DNA of 64,000 bases from Planctomyces sp. SH-PL14 (GTDB lineage: Bacteria; Planctomycetota; Planctomycetia; Planctomycetales; Planctomycetaceae). Below are positions 7,918-16,494 of the stretch, piece after piece (the stretch's first letter is position 1; the number at the start of each line of letters is the position of its first letter). The notes beneath the pieces are model-generated. The model saw only the letters and a list, made by a program, of their open reading frames with translations, was not told the DNA's origin and ran no database searches. The stretch is taken from positions 6,466,001-6,530,000 of the forward strand of contig NZ_CP011270.1 of NCBI RefSeq assembly GCF_001610835.1, in the 5' to 3' direction. A program made the position numbers and the translations under genes.

Positions 7918-9966
7918 CTACTCAATCCACCAGTTGCGCTGCAGGTACTCCTGGAACTCACCGAAGTACACAAACAGCCGGCTCCGAGGAGCACACTCCA
8001 ACCGCGCATTCACCTCCATCCCGATCCGCCGCAGCGGCAACGTCTCCGTCTCCATCGTCCCATACACTGGTACCGCCGTCCCCAACTCCGGCGTGACGAC
8101 GGACCGATCTCCAATCCGCTCAATCCGCCCCGGATGCGTCTGCTCCGGCCGAGCCACCGCCCGGTACTCCACCGCAATCTCCGGATGCTCCGCCGCCCAC
8201 GTCAGCAGGTGCCCGGCCCGCTTCTCTGGCACCGACATCTCCACATGCCAAGGGCCGGTCTCATCCATGACGGTCAGAAGCGTCTCCCCCCGCTGCACCG
8301 GCCGACCCATCAGCGTCTTCACCGGATCGGACGTCGTCACCGTCCCCGCGATCGGGGCCTTCACGACCAGCTTCTCCCGCTCCGCCTCATCGACCACCAG
8401 CTGCTCGCGAAGCGTCTTGATCTCCTGGCTCAGCACCGCCATCTGGGCCTGCAGCCGGGCTGACTGCTCCCGCGACTGCCCGGCCAGCGCCGTCCGCAGC
8501 TCCGCCCGCGTCGCATCGACCCGCTTCAGCTTCTCTTCCAGCTGGCTCGACCGTTCCCGGATCGAGTCCTCGATCGGCGTCGACTGCATCCGGACCAGGA
8601 TGTCTCCCGCCTGAACCGCCTGGGACTCGCGGACCAGCACCTCCGCGACTTCGCCATCAAGGGCCGCATAGACATCCCGCCGGACGACCGGCATCAGATG
8701 TCCCCGGCATTCAATCGGAAGCGGGATCTCGCTCGTCGCCAGGAACCACATCGTCCAGGCAAGGCACGCGACCGCAAGCACCACCCACATCAACCGCGAC
8801 CCGCGAAGGAGCTCGGCCAGGAACCCCGCGGTCTGGAACCCGGGCACCATCGTCAGCCGCCGGTGCCGCCGGGCGTTCTCGAGAGCCAGCGACACCTGTT
8901 CGAGACACGGGGCGAGCCGCGCCGCGAGGGCCGGGTGGGGAAGACTCTCGGTGAAGTATTCGAAGGCGATCGCCCCCAGGATCTTCCGCGGGGCGGTCGA
9001 CGGCTTGCCGTTCTTTCCGGCCGGGGCGGTGGCGAAGACCGGCTCGATCAGGATCACCTGGGCCGAACTGGCTTCGATGTACTCGGCGAGCGTGCGCGAG
9101 ATATCCCCCGGGAGCTCGTCCCCTTCGCCGGTGAACTGGAAGCGGCGGCCGGTCCGGACGACGCCGAGGGCGAGCGACTGCAGGAGCTGCACCTGCCGCG
9201 AGCGGGAGTTGACGGTCTTTTGTCCGCTGGCCGCCGCGAGGACCGGCTTGCGGCGGCGGTGTTCGAAGAAGCTGACCCGGTCGCAGTGGACGATCGGCCG
9301 CAGTTCGTGGGCGGCGGTGAGCATCGTCTCGGACGGATCGAGCGAGCCGTGCAGCCGCCGGACGAACGCTTCAAACTCCGGGAAAAAGGCTCCGTGGTCG
9401 GAAACCTTTTCGGCCTGGCCGGCGCGGCGGAGGAACCGCTCGACGAGGTCGATGAGCTCGGTGACGGCGGAGACGATCTCCGGTTCTTCGAAGTCGATCT
9501 CTTCGTCGGTGAAGAGCTGAATCAGGCCGATCTTCTTCCCGGAGTCCCGGATGGGGATCAGGGCCGTGAAGGGGAAGGGGATCGTGACGCCGAGGGTGTG
9601 GCGGCGGGTCAGGGGGCCTTCGGCCTGCCAGCCGTCGATCAGCAGGTGCTGGCAGGAGACGGAGGTCCGGCGGTCATTCATAACGCCGGTTTCGAGGAAC
9701 CGCAGATGGGTCAGCAGGCCCATTGCGTTCTGCTGCTTCGTCCCCGCCATCCAGATCGCGCCGATTGCGGCGGGGTGATCCGCGGTCAGGAGGGCGAGGA
9801 GCTTGTCGAAGAACTCGAGCGGGGCGCAGTCCTTGGTGATGAGACGGCGGACTTGTTCGACGGCGGCGTGGAGTGCCAGGCCGACGGGGGCGGCCGAGGA
9901 CGAGCCGGCTTCTGTCGCGAGGGAAGGGGACGCGGCGGGTGGTGTTGGAAGCGGCGGTCGTGCCAT
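7918..9966 (-). CDS. GAF-GAF-HlyD membrane protein (sensor-coupled secretion adaptor)
   Basis: Unusual 682-aa architecture. Two GAF-like domains (about 45-180 and 195-367), inferred from the conserved order of hydrophobic strands and the ALIPI and AIAFEYF strand motifs, precede one TM helix at about 391-411. After the helix comes a HlyD/RND-adaptor half: ALDGEVAEVLVRESQAVQAG (lipoyl half-motif), a long coiled-coil hairpin at about 470-545, VVKAPIAGTV, then a beta-barrel. By topology the GAF domains would be cytosolic and the adaptor periplasmic. Ligand-binding residues of the GAF domains cannot be assigned. A purine-rich AAGGA precedes ATG 9966. Divergent from the small HlyD gene (203 bp between) and convergent with the SecA/M50 pair, all apparently one functional cluster. 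Confidence 0.82.
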   Translation of the reverse strand: MARPPLPTPPAASPSLATEAGSSSAAPVGLALHAAVEQVRRLITKDCAPLEFFDKLLALLTADHPAAIGAIWMAGTKQQNAMGLLTHLRFLETGVMNDRRTSVSCQHLLIDGWQAEGPLTRRHTLGVTIPFPFTALIPIRDSGKKIGLIQLFTDEEIDFEEPEIVSAVTELIDLVERFLRRAGQAEKVSDHGAFFPEFEAFVRRLHGSLDPSETMLTAAHELRPIVHCDRVSFFEHRRRKPVLAAASGQKTVNSRSRQVQLLQSLALGVVRTGRRFQFTGEGDELPGDISRTLAEYIEASSAQVILIEPVFATAPAGKNGKPSTAPRKILGAIAFEYFTESLPHPALAARLAPCLEQVSLALENARRHRRLTMVPGFQTAGFLAELLRGSRLMWVVLAVACLAWTMWFLATSEIPLPIECRGHLMPVVRRDVYAALDGEVAEVLVRESQAVQAGDILVRMQSTPIEDSIRERSSQLEEKLKRVDATRAELRTALAGQSREQSARLQAQMAVLSQEIKTLREQLVVDEAEREKLVVKAPIAGTVTTSDPVKTLMGRPVQRGETLLTVMDETGPWHVEMSVPEKRAGHLLTWAAEHPEIAVEYRAVARPEQTHPGRIERIGDRSVVTPELGTAVPVYGTMETETLPLRRIGMEVNARLECAPRSRLFVYFGEFQEYLQRNWWIE

Positions 9967-10169
9967 CTGGGAAATCCTTTTCCACCCCGGTCCGGACGAA
10001 TGCCGCGCGGGCGGCCTGCTTCGGACGGGCGCTCCGGGCCCGTCTGTGACGGCGTAAGTTCCACTGGAATCGGGGTATGGGTCAAGACGGTTTTCGTCTT
10101 GTGACGGCGGCGGACTCGCCCGTAAGTTCCCTCGTCGTCCGTTCCACCGGGTCTCGCCGAGGGGTCCCC

Positions 10170-11069
10170 ATGTCCCGCTGTCTGCTGTTTGCCGTCTGGA
10201 CTGTTGCCGCCCTCGTCTGTGCCCCGGCCGGATCGTGGGCTGAGGAGCCCGGTGTGCATGTCCCGAACTGCCGCGTGAGCGTGATGCAGCGGGCGGCGGT
10301 GGCGGGTGAGAAGTTGGGGGTTCTGACGGAGGTTCTGTTCCGCGAAGGGGAGATGGTCCGCAAGGGGGACCTGGTGGCCCGGTTACGGGATCAGGCGGCG
10401 CGGCAGAGTCTTCTGATTGCCCGGAAAGAGGCTGCGAACGAGATCGATCTTCGTTTTGCCGAGAAGGCGAGCGAACTGGCGACGCTGGAGTATTCGAAGG
10501 CGGCGGAGCTGAACCGAGATGTGCCGGGGGGGCATTCGGAGCTGGAGATCCGGAAGTTGCGGTTGGCGGCGGAGCGGGCGGTGCTGCAGATTCAGCAGGC
10601 GACGTTTCGGCTGGAGCTGGCGGATTTGCGGCGGCGGGAGGCGGAGGTCGCTTTGGAGTCGTTCCGGATTACGGCTCCTTTTGACGGGGTGGTGTTGCGG
10701 GTGCACAAGCAGCTGGGTGAGGCGGTGCACCCGGGTGATCCGCTGATTGAGATTGGCAACTTCTCCGTGATGCGGGTGGAGGGGTTTGTGTCTGTGCCGG
10801 AGAGTTTGCTCCTTCGGAAGGGGAATCCGGTGACGGTGGCGGTGACGGGTCTGGAGGCGAAGGCGGATGGGCAGCGGCCGTATTTCACGGGTCGGGTGAC
10901 GTTTGTGGATCCGGTGGTGAATGAGGTGAGTCAGCAGGTGCGGGTGTGGGCTGAGGTGGAGAATCGGGAGGATCTTCTTCGTGATGGGCTGACGGCGGTG
11001 ATGCGGATTGATCCGAGTACGCGAAGCACGGGTCGTCCGGCTGCGCGAACCGCGACTGCCCCGGAGTGA
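10170..11069 (+). CDS. HlyD/RND-type periplasmic adaptor protein
   Basis: A 299-aa secreted adaptor. The signal peptide starts MSRCLLFAVWTVAALVCAPA with likely cleavage after SWA. The first lipoyl half is EVLFREGEMVRKGDLVARL, then a short coiled-coil hairpin at about 75-150, then the second lipoyl half with RITAPFDGVVLRVH, and a beta-barrel region with EGFVSVPESLLLRKGNPV. Such adaptors bridge an inner-membrane exporter to an outer-membrane channel, but no TolC-like gene lies nearby. ATG 10170 is chosen because it opens the signal peptide; the frame runs further upstream without coding character. It faces away from the GAF-HlyD gene and probably shares its regulatory interval. Confidence 0.82.
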   Translation: MSRCLLFAVWTVAALVCAPAGSWAEEPGVHVPNCRVSVMQRAAVAGEKLGVLTEVLFREGEMVRKGDLVARLRDQAARQSLLIARKEAANEIDLRFAEKASELATLEYSKAAELNRDVPGGHSELEIRKLRLAAERAVLQIQQATFRLELADLRRREAEVALESFRITAPFDGVVLRVHKQLGEAVHPGDPLIEIGNFSVMRVEGFVSVPESLLLRKGNPVTVAVTGLEAKADGQRPYFTGRVTFVDPVVNEVSQQVRVWAEVENREDLLRDGLTAVMRIDPSTRSTGRPAARTATAPE

Positions 11070-11095
11070 CTCTTCGGACAGCGTGTCGCATAAGA

Positions 11096-11409
11096 GCCGG
11101 GTCCAGGGGCACCCTGGTGGGGGATGCAAGGGGGCAACGCCCCTTTGCCCGCCGGAGGCCTGGCCGTCGAGAGATGTCTGAAGGAGTCCGTGTCCAAGCG
11201 CGTACACCGTGCCGTATGCCCCCACGCCAACCCGCGGGGAATGCAAAGCGAGCGGTGAGTCCTCAACGCCGGTTCCACAAAGGGGACGTCCGTTGTGTAC
11301 CACGGTTCCTCATGGAAGCGCCTCCGGCGGCAAGGGGGCGTGGCCCCCTTGACCCCAGGCTGCCGTAGCACGTTGGGTTTGAGGTAGCATAGCTGTGCCG
11401 GCAAGGACG
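11096..11409 (+). repeat. Dispersed intergenic element, copy 3 (forward)
   Basis: Lies between the 3' ends of the HlyD adaptor gene (stop 11069) and the multihaem cytochrome gene (stop at 11411), ending about 1 bp from that stop. Same two hairpin ends and the same central block as copy 2. Confidence 0.92.
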
Positions 11410-11410
11410 C

Positions 11411-13003
11411 TTAGCCGTCTGCCTTCACCAGCTCTTCGATCAGGCGGCGGATGCGTTCCCGCTCGCTCGCCTTCTCCGGCTCGGACGCACCGACCGGCCC
11501 ACGGAAATGGATCGGGCTGTCGAACACGGTTTCCGCATCGTTCGTGAACCGAATCCGCTGAAGCACGTCCCGCAGCGGCTCAGGTGCCTTGTCCGGAACG
11601 GAGCGATACGGAGCCGTCAGCCCCAGCACCAGAATCGCCGCCCGGTCCCACGTTCCGACCGACCATGCGGTGTTGGTCTCGCCCCCCGACTTCTCAGCCA
11701 GGACGTTCCGCAGCGTCTTCCGGATCTCCGCGTCCGTCGTCGACTGCAGGCTCTCGATCCAGCGGTCGAGATCCTCCGCCGCGGTTCGGGCTTCCGCCTG
11801 GACCGTTTCGGCCTTGGCTTGGAGACCGGACGACAGCGTTCGGGAGAGAGCGGCGAACGACGTCACGAACGTCTTCGAAGCGTCGGACTCAAACGCCTCC
11901 GCGACCCGTCCAAGCGATTCGAGCGTCCAGTTCCCCCACGCCAGCTGCACGCGGGTGTTCCCCTGCCGGGCGTAGTGGAACTCGTTCGCGTCGGCGGCCG
12001 GCTGCCAGAAGCCCCGCTCCTGGCGCCAGGAATTGGACTCCAGGTCATGATGACAGGCGAAACAGCTGTACTCCGAAAGCTCCGGCCAGGGAGCTTTCCC
12101 CTGCGTCGAGAGCGCCGCCCGCCGCTCCAGCTGCTGCAGCGCCGTCGAGGCCCCGACCAGCTGGCCGACGAGCCAGTCCCGCATCGGCTGCGGCGCGGTC
12201 TCTGGCTTGGCGGCTCCGGTCCGGTTCTCTTTCCAGTGCGACGGGATAAGCGTCTGGTACCACGACATGTCGAACTTCATCCCCGGATGTCCCGCGGCGA
12301 TGAGGTCGTGGTTCACGTCCCGTCCCGCGTCTCCGACGTGGCACGACGTGCAGATCCTGGCCCGCGACAGCGGAGTCTCCGTGTCGAGGAAACCCAGCTT
12401 TGCCTTCTGCTCGTTTGTGTACTTGAGCCACTCAGGCCGGTAGTGAACCTGGATCCACTGGCTCGCGTTCCCGTGGCACCCTTCGCAGCTCACCCCTTCG
12501 GAGAGAGACGGGCCGCGGGCGACCGAAGGCTTTCCGGAGTGGGCGTCCCCCGGACCGTGGCAGGCGAGGCAGCTGTCCCAGTACCGCTGGAACTCCGCCT
12601 CTTTGCCGGGGCGGGGGACGAGGTTGTCGTCCGCCACGCCGAGGTTCCGCATCATGTGGCGTGAACGCTCTTCGAACAGCACCGCGTAGGCGTGCGAGTG
12701 CGGGTCGTCGAGCCAGACGTGGAACTCATCGCCGCGGATCGCCGTCGGCCTGGGATCGACGGTCAAACTTCCGTGGCAGGCGGTCGTGGAGCACGACGGG
12801 CTGCCGAGCGGTTTGCCGATCGCCTGGCTGGAGCCCGAGGAGGCGGCGGGGGCCGAAGCTGGCGTCGTCGCATCAGGCGTCTTCGCTTCGAGCCCCGGAC
12901 GGAAGGCGGTTCCCCCTCCGACAGCCAGGGCGAACAGGAGAGCCGAGGCCGCGCGGACGCCCCGCTTTCCCTTTCGCGGCTGGCTCGGGGCGGCGCCCGT
13001 CAT
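11411..13003 (-). CDS. Multihaem c-type cytochrome (cytochrome c554-like)
   Basis: A 530-aa exported protein with an N-terminal hydrophobic segment (AASALLFALAVGGGTAF) after a basic stretch. It has four CXXCH haem sites (CLACH, CEGCH, CTSCH, CFACH) and one CX4CH site (CSTTACH, the first), so five covalent haems are possible. Extra conserved His residues could be distal ligands. The C-terminal 200 residues are helical without haem motifs. ATG 13003 overlaps the TGA of the upstream cytochrome gene (ATGA), so the two are translationally coupled and their products probably form one electron-transfer complex. The redox partner is unknown. Confidence 0.83.
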   Translation of the reverse strand: MTGAAPSQPRKGKRGVRAASALLFALAVGGGTAFRPGLEAKTPDATTPASAPAASSGSSQAIGKPLGSPSCSTTACHGSLTVDPRPTAIRGDEFHVWLDDPHSHAYAVLFEERSRHMMRNLGVADDNLVPRPGKEAEFQRYWDSCLACHGPGDAHSGKPSVARGPSLSEGVSCEGCHGNASQWIQVHYRPEWLKYTNEQKAKLGFLDTETPLSRARICTSCHVGDAGRDVNHDLIAAGHPGMKFDMSWYQTLIPSHWKENRTGAAKPETAPQPMRDWLVGQLVGASTALQQLERRAALSTQGKAPWPELSEYSCFACHHDLESNSWRQERGFWQPAADANEFHYARQGNTRVQLAWGNWTLESLGRVAEAFESDASKTFVTSFAALSRTLSSGLQAKAETVQAEARTAAEDLDRWIESLQSTTDAEIRKTLRNVLAEKSGGETNTAWSVGTWDRAAILVLGLTAPYRSVPDKAPEPLRDVLQRIRFTNDAETVFDSPIHFRGPVGASEPEKASERERIRRLIEELVKADG

Positions 13004-14604
13004 TGCAGCGCCTCCGACGGAATGGCGGGCTGGCGATCCTCCGGACGGCCCGCTGGCGAACGACCCTCCAGGAACTCGCGGATGCCGGTCTTGGTCACCT
13101 TGTCCCGGGCGCCGTGGTGGAACAGGTGGCACTCGATGCACCCGGCGCCGACTGCCACCGTCCCGGTGTTGACCGCCCGCTGGCCGTGACACTTCTGACA
13201 GACCTCGATCGCCGGCATCAGGATGTCCCGCGACGTCGTGCTGGCAAACACCGTCGCCAGTTCGTTCGCGTTCGCCGGAAGCGTCGGGTAGAGCGTCTTG
13301 GTGTCGATGTCCTTGTACGGGAGCCCGTTGCGGGTGTGGCACGCCTCGCAGCTCATCGATTCATGCCGGTCGTGGCGGAAGCGGCTGTGCGGCATCCATC
13401 GCTCCGGAATCCGCGGCGGGACGACCTTCCAGGAGACCCGCGAGCCCTCTTCGGACTTCTCCGTCTTATGGCACTTCGTACAGGCCGATTCGAGGAGCGA
13501 CTTGAGCTCGGGGCGGCCGGGCTCGACCGACTTCTGCGACGACGAGAAGAGCCGCTGCTCCCACTCCTCATAGAGAGCGGAGAAGTCGCCGGCCTTCGTC
13601 GGCTTCGAGGGGGCTTTCGTCGGTCCGCCGAGCGGATCCTGCGGCGGCTGCGTCTGCTGGGCGGCGGTGGCGCTGAGCCGGTCGACGAGGATCCCGCGGA
13701 TGATCTCGGGGGCTTCGTGCGGCAGCTCGCCGGTCGCCTTGAAACCGAGCTTGTGGCATTCCTGGCAGTGCCGCTCGAAGTTGATCGGCCGCAGGTAAGC
13801 CCCGCTGACGTCCCGCTCGTGGCAGTCGACGCAGGCCAGCGTACGCGTCTTGTCCTTCCCCGCGATCAGGTTCGGCTCAAGGTGCAAGTGGTGGTTGAAC
13901 TCGAGGGCGACGTTGTCAACCAGCTGTCCTTCTTCGAGCCGCGTGAGCTGAAGCGCCCGGTGGCGGCCGGGGACGGAGGTGTCGGGCGGGGGATCGCGGA
14001 GGATCGCGAACTCGGGATGGTCGTGGAAACTCCCCATCGTGAGCTGGAACTTCGGATCGGGGAGGGTCGGAGCGAGCTTGGCGTGGCAGCGGGTGCAGTG
14101 CTCGTCCGTGATCGCCGCCAGGAGCGACCCGCCGTTGTGCTCGACGTGGCACCCCGCGCAGCCGATCTCGTCAAACTGCTTCTCGAGGTCCGTGATCGCG
14201 GTTCCGGTCAGGAAGTCCCCCAGCAGGAGCTTGTCCGGGAACCGGCCGTTCACCGTGAACTGCTGATGGATGTGGTTCTCGCTCGTCTCCGCGTGGCAGG
14301 TCTGGCACTGCGCGTCGGAGGTGGAGTGGATCCGGTTGTCGAAGTGCAGCAGCCGGCGGAAGGTGGCGAACGACTGGTCGTGGCACGCCTTGCAGTTCTT
14401 CTCGAAGACCCGGTGCCCGTCCGAGATGGGGCGGGCCTGGAATGCCCGGTGATCGCCGCCGAGGACGGGGATCAGCAGGAACAGCGTCAGGACGCCGGAG
14501 AGCCAGACCAGCCGGCGTCTCCAGACGCGCGTGCGGTTGACTTGCCGCGCCACTTCGACGTCATATCGACTCGCGATGTCCTTAAGGCGACGCTGGTCAG
14601 GCAC
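13000..14604 (-). CDS. Membrane-anchored decahaem c-type cytochrome
   Basis: A 534-aa protein with one N-terminal TM segment (about 32-50, LVWLSGVLTLFLLIPVLGG) and no obvious cleavage site, so probably anchored with the haem region in the periplasm. Ten CXXCH motifs are visible in order: CKACH, CQTCH, CAGCH, CTRCH, CVDCH, CQECH, CTKCH, CEACH, CQKCH, CIECH. The pattern resembles cytochrome c3/c7-type multihaem proteins. First gene of a two-gene operon with the pentahaem protein (4-bp ATGA overlap). Probably quinol- or membrane-linked electron transfer; donor and acceptor are not evident from neighbours. Confidence 0.85.
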   Translation of the reverse strand: MPDQRRLKDIASRYDVEVARQVNRTRVWRRRLVWLSGVLTLFLLIPVLGGDHRAFQARPISDGHRVFEKNCKACHDQSFATFRRLLHFDNRIHSTSDAQCQTCHAETSENHIHQQFTVNGRFPDKLLLGDFLTGTAITDLEKQFDEIGCAGCHVEHNGGSLLAAITDEHCTRCHAKLAPTLPDPKFQLTMGSFHDHPEFAILRDPPPDTSVPGRHRALQLTRLEEGQLVDNVALEFNHHLHLEPNLIAGKDKTRTLACVDCHERDVSGAYLRPINFERHCQECHKLGFKATGELPHEAPEIIRGILVDRLSATAAQQTQPPQDPLGGPTKAPSKPTKAGDFSALYEEWEQRLFSSSQKSVEPGRPELKSLLESACTKCHKTEKSEEGSRVSWKVVPPRIPERWMPHSRFRHDRHESMSCEACHTRNGLPYKDIDTKTLYPTLPANANELATVFASTTSRDILMPAIEVCQKCHGQRAVNTGTVAVGAGCIECHLFHHGARDKVTKTGIREFLEGRSPAGRPEDRQPAIPSEALQ

Positions 14605-15024
14605 TGTCCGAACCCGGTGCAGAACATGTCAGAGGGCCGTGGCCGTCAACGGCGTGGCCATGGTAGCGGTCGACCGGCTGGCGCGACAGTCTTCCGAAGT
14701 CAGTTCCCGCGTGGAAAAAGCGGCGTCGGCCCATGGCTGGGCGCGACTTCGTGCGGGGAGGGGGATCGGTCCTTGAGGCTCCTCAGATTGCTCTAGCAGC
14801 GATTGTCGAAGTTACGATAGCGTAACCGCGCGTGCGCGAATGGAATGGACTGGTCGCCGTACAGTCGGCGTGTCGTTCCGCACGAACGACCTGAAAAGAT
14901 CCAGGTTGAGGTGGGGCAGGGGGGGAGTTGGAACCGGACGTTCCGAGGCCCTGGCTGACCCTATGCGCGGCGCCCCGAGCGACAACGCCGGCAACAAGAC
15001 AGGCAGAAGACAGGACGTCTCACC
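14605..15024. other. Intergenic region between divergent cytochrome operon and lpxA; one palindrome
   Basis: No gene is seen in these 420 bases. At 14811-14826 there is a perfect 6-bp inverted repeat, GTTACG-N4-CGTAAC, about 200 bp before lpxA. It may be an operator for either divergent unit, but nothing else supports this. Confidence 0.4.
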
Positions 15025-15888
15025 ATGGCTGTACATCCGACCGCCGTCATCGACTCTGCGGCCGTGATCGATCCCACCGCCTCCATCGGGGCGTACTGCG
15101 TGATCGAAGGCCCGGTTCGGATCGGAGCCGGGACGGTCCTTTCGCCATTCGTCCACATTCTCGGCGACACGGAAATCGGTTCCGAGTGTCGGATCCACAC
15201 CGGGACGGTCGTCGGCGACCTCCCACAGGACCGGGCCTTCCAGGGACATCACTCCTCGGTCCGGATCGGGAACCAGACCACGCTGCGGGAGAACGTCACC
15301 GTCCATCGCGGGACGATCCCGGAATCGGTCACGAGCATCGGCGACCGCTGCATCCTGATGGCCGGCGCGCACGTCGGTCACAACTGTGTCGTCCGGGACG
15401 ACGTGATGCTGGTCAACGGCGTGCTGCTGGGGGGCTATGTCGAAGTCGGCCGCCGGGCGGTGATTTCCGGCAACACCGGCGTCCACCAGTTCTGCCGGAT
15501 CGGCGAGTTCGCGATGATCGGCGGGCTGTCGAAGATCACCCAGGACGTCGTCCCCTACTTCATGGTCGACGGTCACGGACTCTGTGCCGGGATTAACCGC
15601 GTCGGTATGCGGCGGGCGGGGATCGGCCGGGACGACATGGAAGAGGCCAAGACCGCGTTCCGGATTCTCTGCCGGACGCCGAGCACGCTGAAGACCGCCG
15701 TCGAACGGCTCGATGCCGCCATGGAGACGCCGACCGGCCGTCTGATCTTCGACTTTGTCGCCAAGTCGTCGAAGCGCGGGTTCCATCTGGAGCCGCTTCA
15801 CGCCGAGGAAATGCCCGCCGCCGTCGCGACGCCGGCTCCCACGATCCTGCCGATCTCCGACGCGGTGGCGCTGCCGAAGGCGGCCTGA
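15025..15888 (+). CDS. lpxA: Acyl-[ACP]-UDP-N-acetylglucosamine O-acyltransferase
   Basis: LpxA transfers a 3-hydroxyacyl chain from ACP to UDP-GlcNAc, the first step of lipid A synthesis in the cytoplasm. Hexapeptide repeats of the left-handed beta helix are visible (I-G-A-G-T-V, I-G-S-E-C-R-I and so on), along with the LpxA signature GDLPQD at about 64-69 and the catalytic His in GAHVGHNC (H119, matching E. coli H125). The C-terminal helical part follows, with a short extra tail (287 aa against about 262). Monocistronic here, with no lpxD/fabZ/lpxB neighbours. ATG 15025 directly opens the hexapeptide region. Confidence 0.93.
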   Translation: MAVHPTAVIDSAAVIDPTASIGAYCVIEGPVRIGAGTVLSPFVHILGDTEIGSECRIHTGTVVGDLPQDRAFQGHHSSVRIGNQTTLRENVTVHRGTIPESVTSIGDRCILMAGAHVGHNCVVRDDVMLVNGVLLGGYVEVGRRAVISGNTGVHQFCRIGEFAMIGGLSKITQDVVPYFMVDGHGLCAGINRVGMRRAGIGRDDMEEAKTAFRILCRTPSTLKTAVERLDAAMETPTGRLIFDFVAKSSKRGFHLEPLHAEEMPAAVATPAPTILPISDAVALPKAA

Positions 15889-16164
15889 TCTCCGGCCGCA
15901 ACGGAATTACGACTCCATCCGCCACGGCTTTGCGCCCGGCGTGTCTCCGCGGCGACCACCTTGAGAGACGGTACTGCGGCCCGCGGCGACCGGTCTCCAC
16001 GAACTTTCCCATGAAATGCCCGGTTTCGGCTCGCCGGGGCGAAGGAATTGCTTGCGCCGTCTCAAGTGGCGCGTTGTTTGCTTCTGGGCTTTCCCGGTGA
16101 AGACGTCCGCGCGTCGATCGTGGGCAGCGCGCTCGTCGGACCGCGTCCGGGTGAGGGAGCAGGC

Positions 16165-16434
16165 ATGCTTGGCTTTTTCTGGTGGATTCTCATCGGCTTC
16201 TTTGCCGGCCTGATCGCGCGAGCGCTCGTCCCGGGCAATCACTCGATGGGATGCATGACGACGATCGGCCTGGGACTTCTCGGATCGATTGTCGGTGGAG
16301 CGATTTCGTCTGGTTTCAGCGGCGTCGATCCCCGCGACACGCGGCTGCATACGAGCGGCCTGATCATGTCGACGATCGGCGCGATTCTGGTCCTTGTGCT
16401 GTACGGCGCGTATTCCCGCCGTCGCGGTCCGTAG
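16165..16434 (+). CDS. GlsB/YeaQ/YmgE-family small membrane protein
   Basis: An 89-aa, three-TM protein with the family pattern G-x-x-A-G-L-I-A-R-x-L-V-P-G near the N-terminus, a G-L-G-L-L-G-S-I-V-G-G second helix and a third helix ending in basic residues. The family is often called transglycosylase-associated or stress-response protein; its molecular role is unclear. ATG 16165 is preceded by GAGGGAG at good spacing, so the longer upstream frame is rejected. The next gene starts 60 bp downstream on the same strand. Confidence 0.85.
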   Translation: MLGFFWWILIGFFAGLIARALVPGNHSMGCMTTIGLGLLGSIVGGAISSGFSGVDPRDTRLHTSGLIMSTIGAILVLVLYGAYSRRRGP

Positions 16435-16494
16435 TCCGGTCGGTGTTTTGGAAAAGCGGCGTCGCCCGTTCCTTGTTCTCGTGGCTCCGAGTTC

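Noticed and set aside
12661-14796. Plus-strand ORF of 711 codons
   Set aside because: Shadow of the cytochrome genes. The minus strand has fourteen CXXCH motifs.
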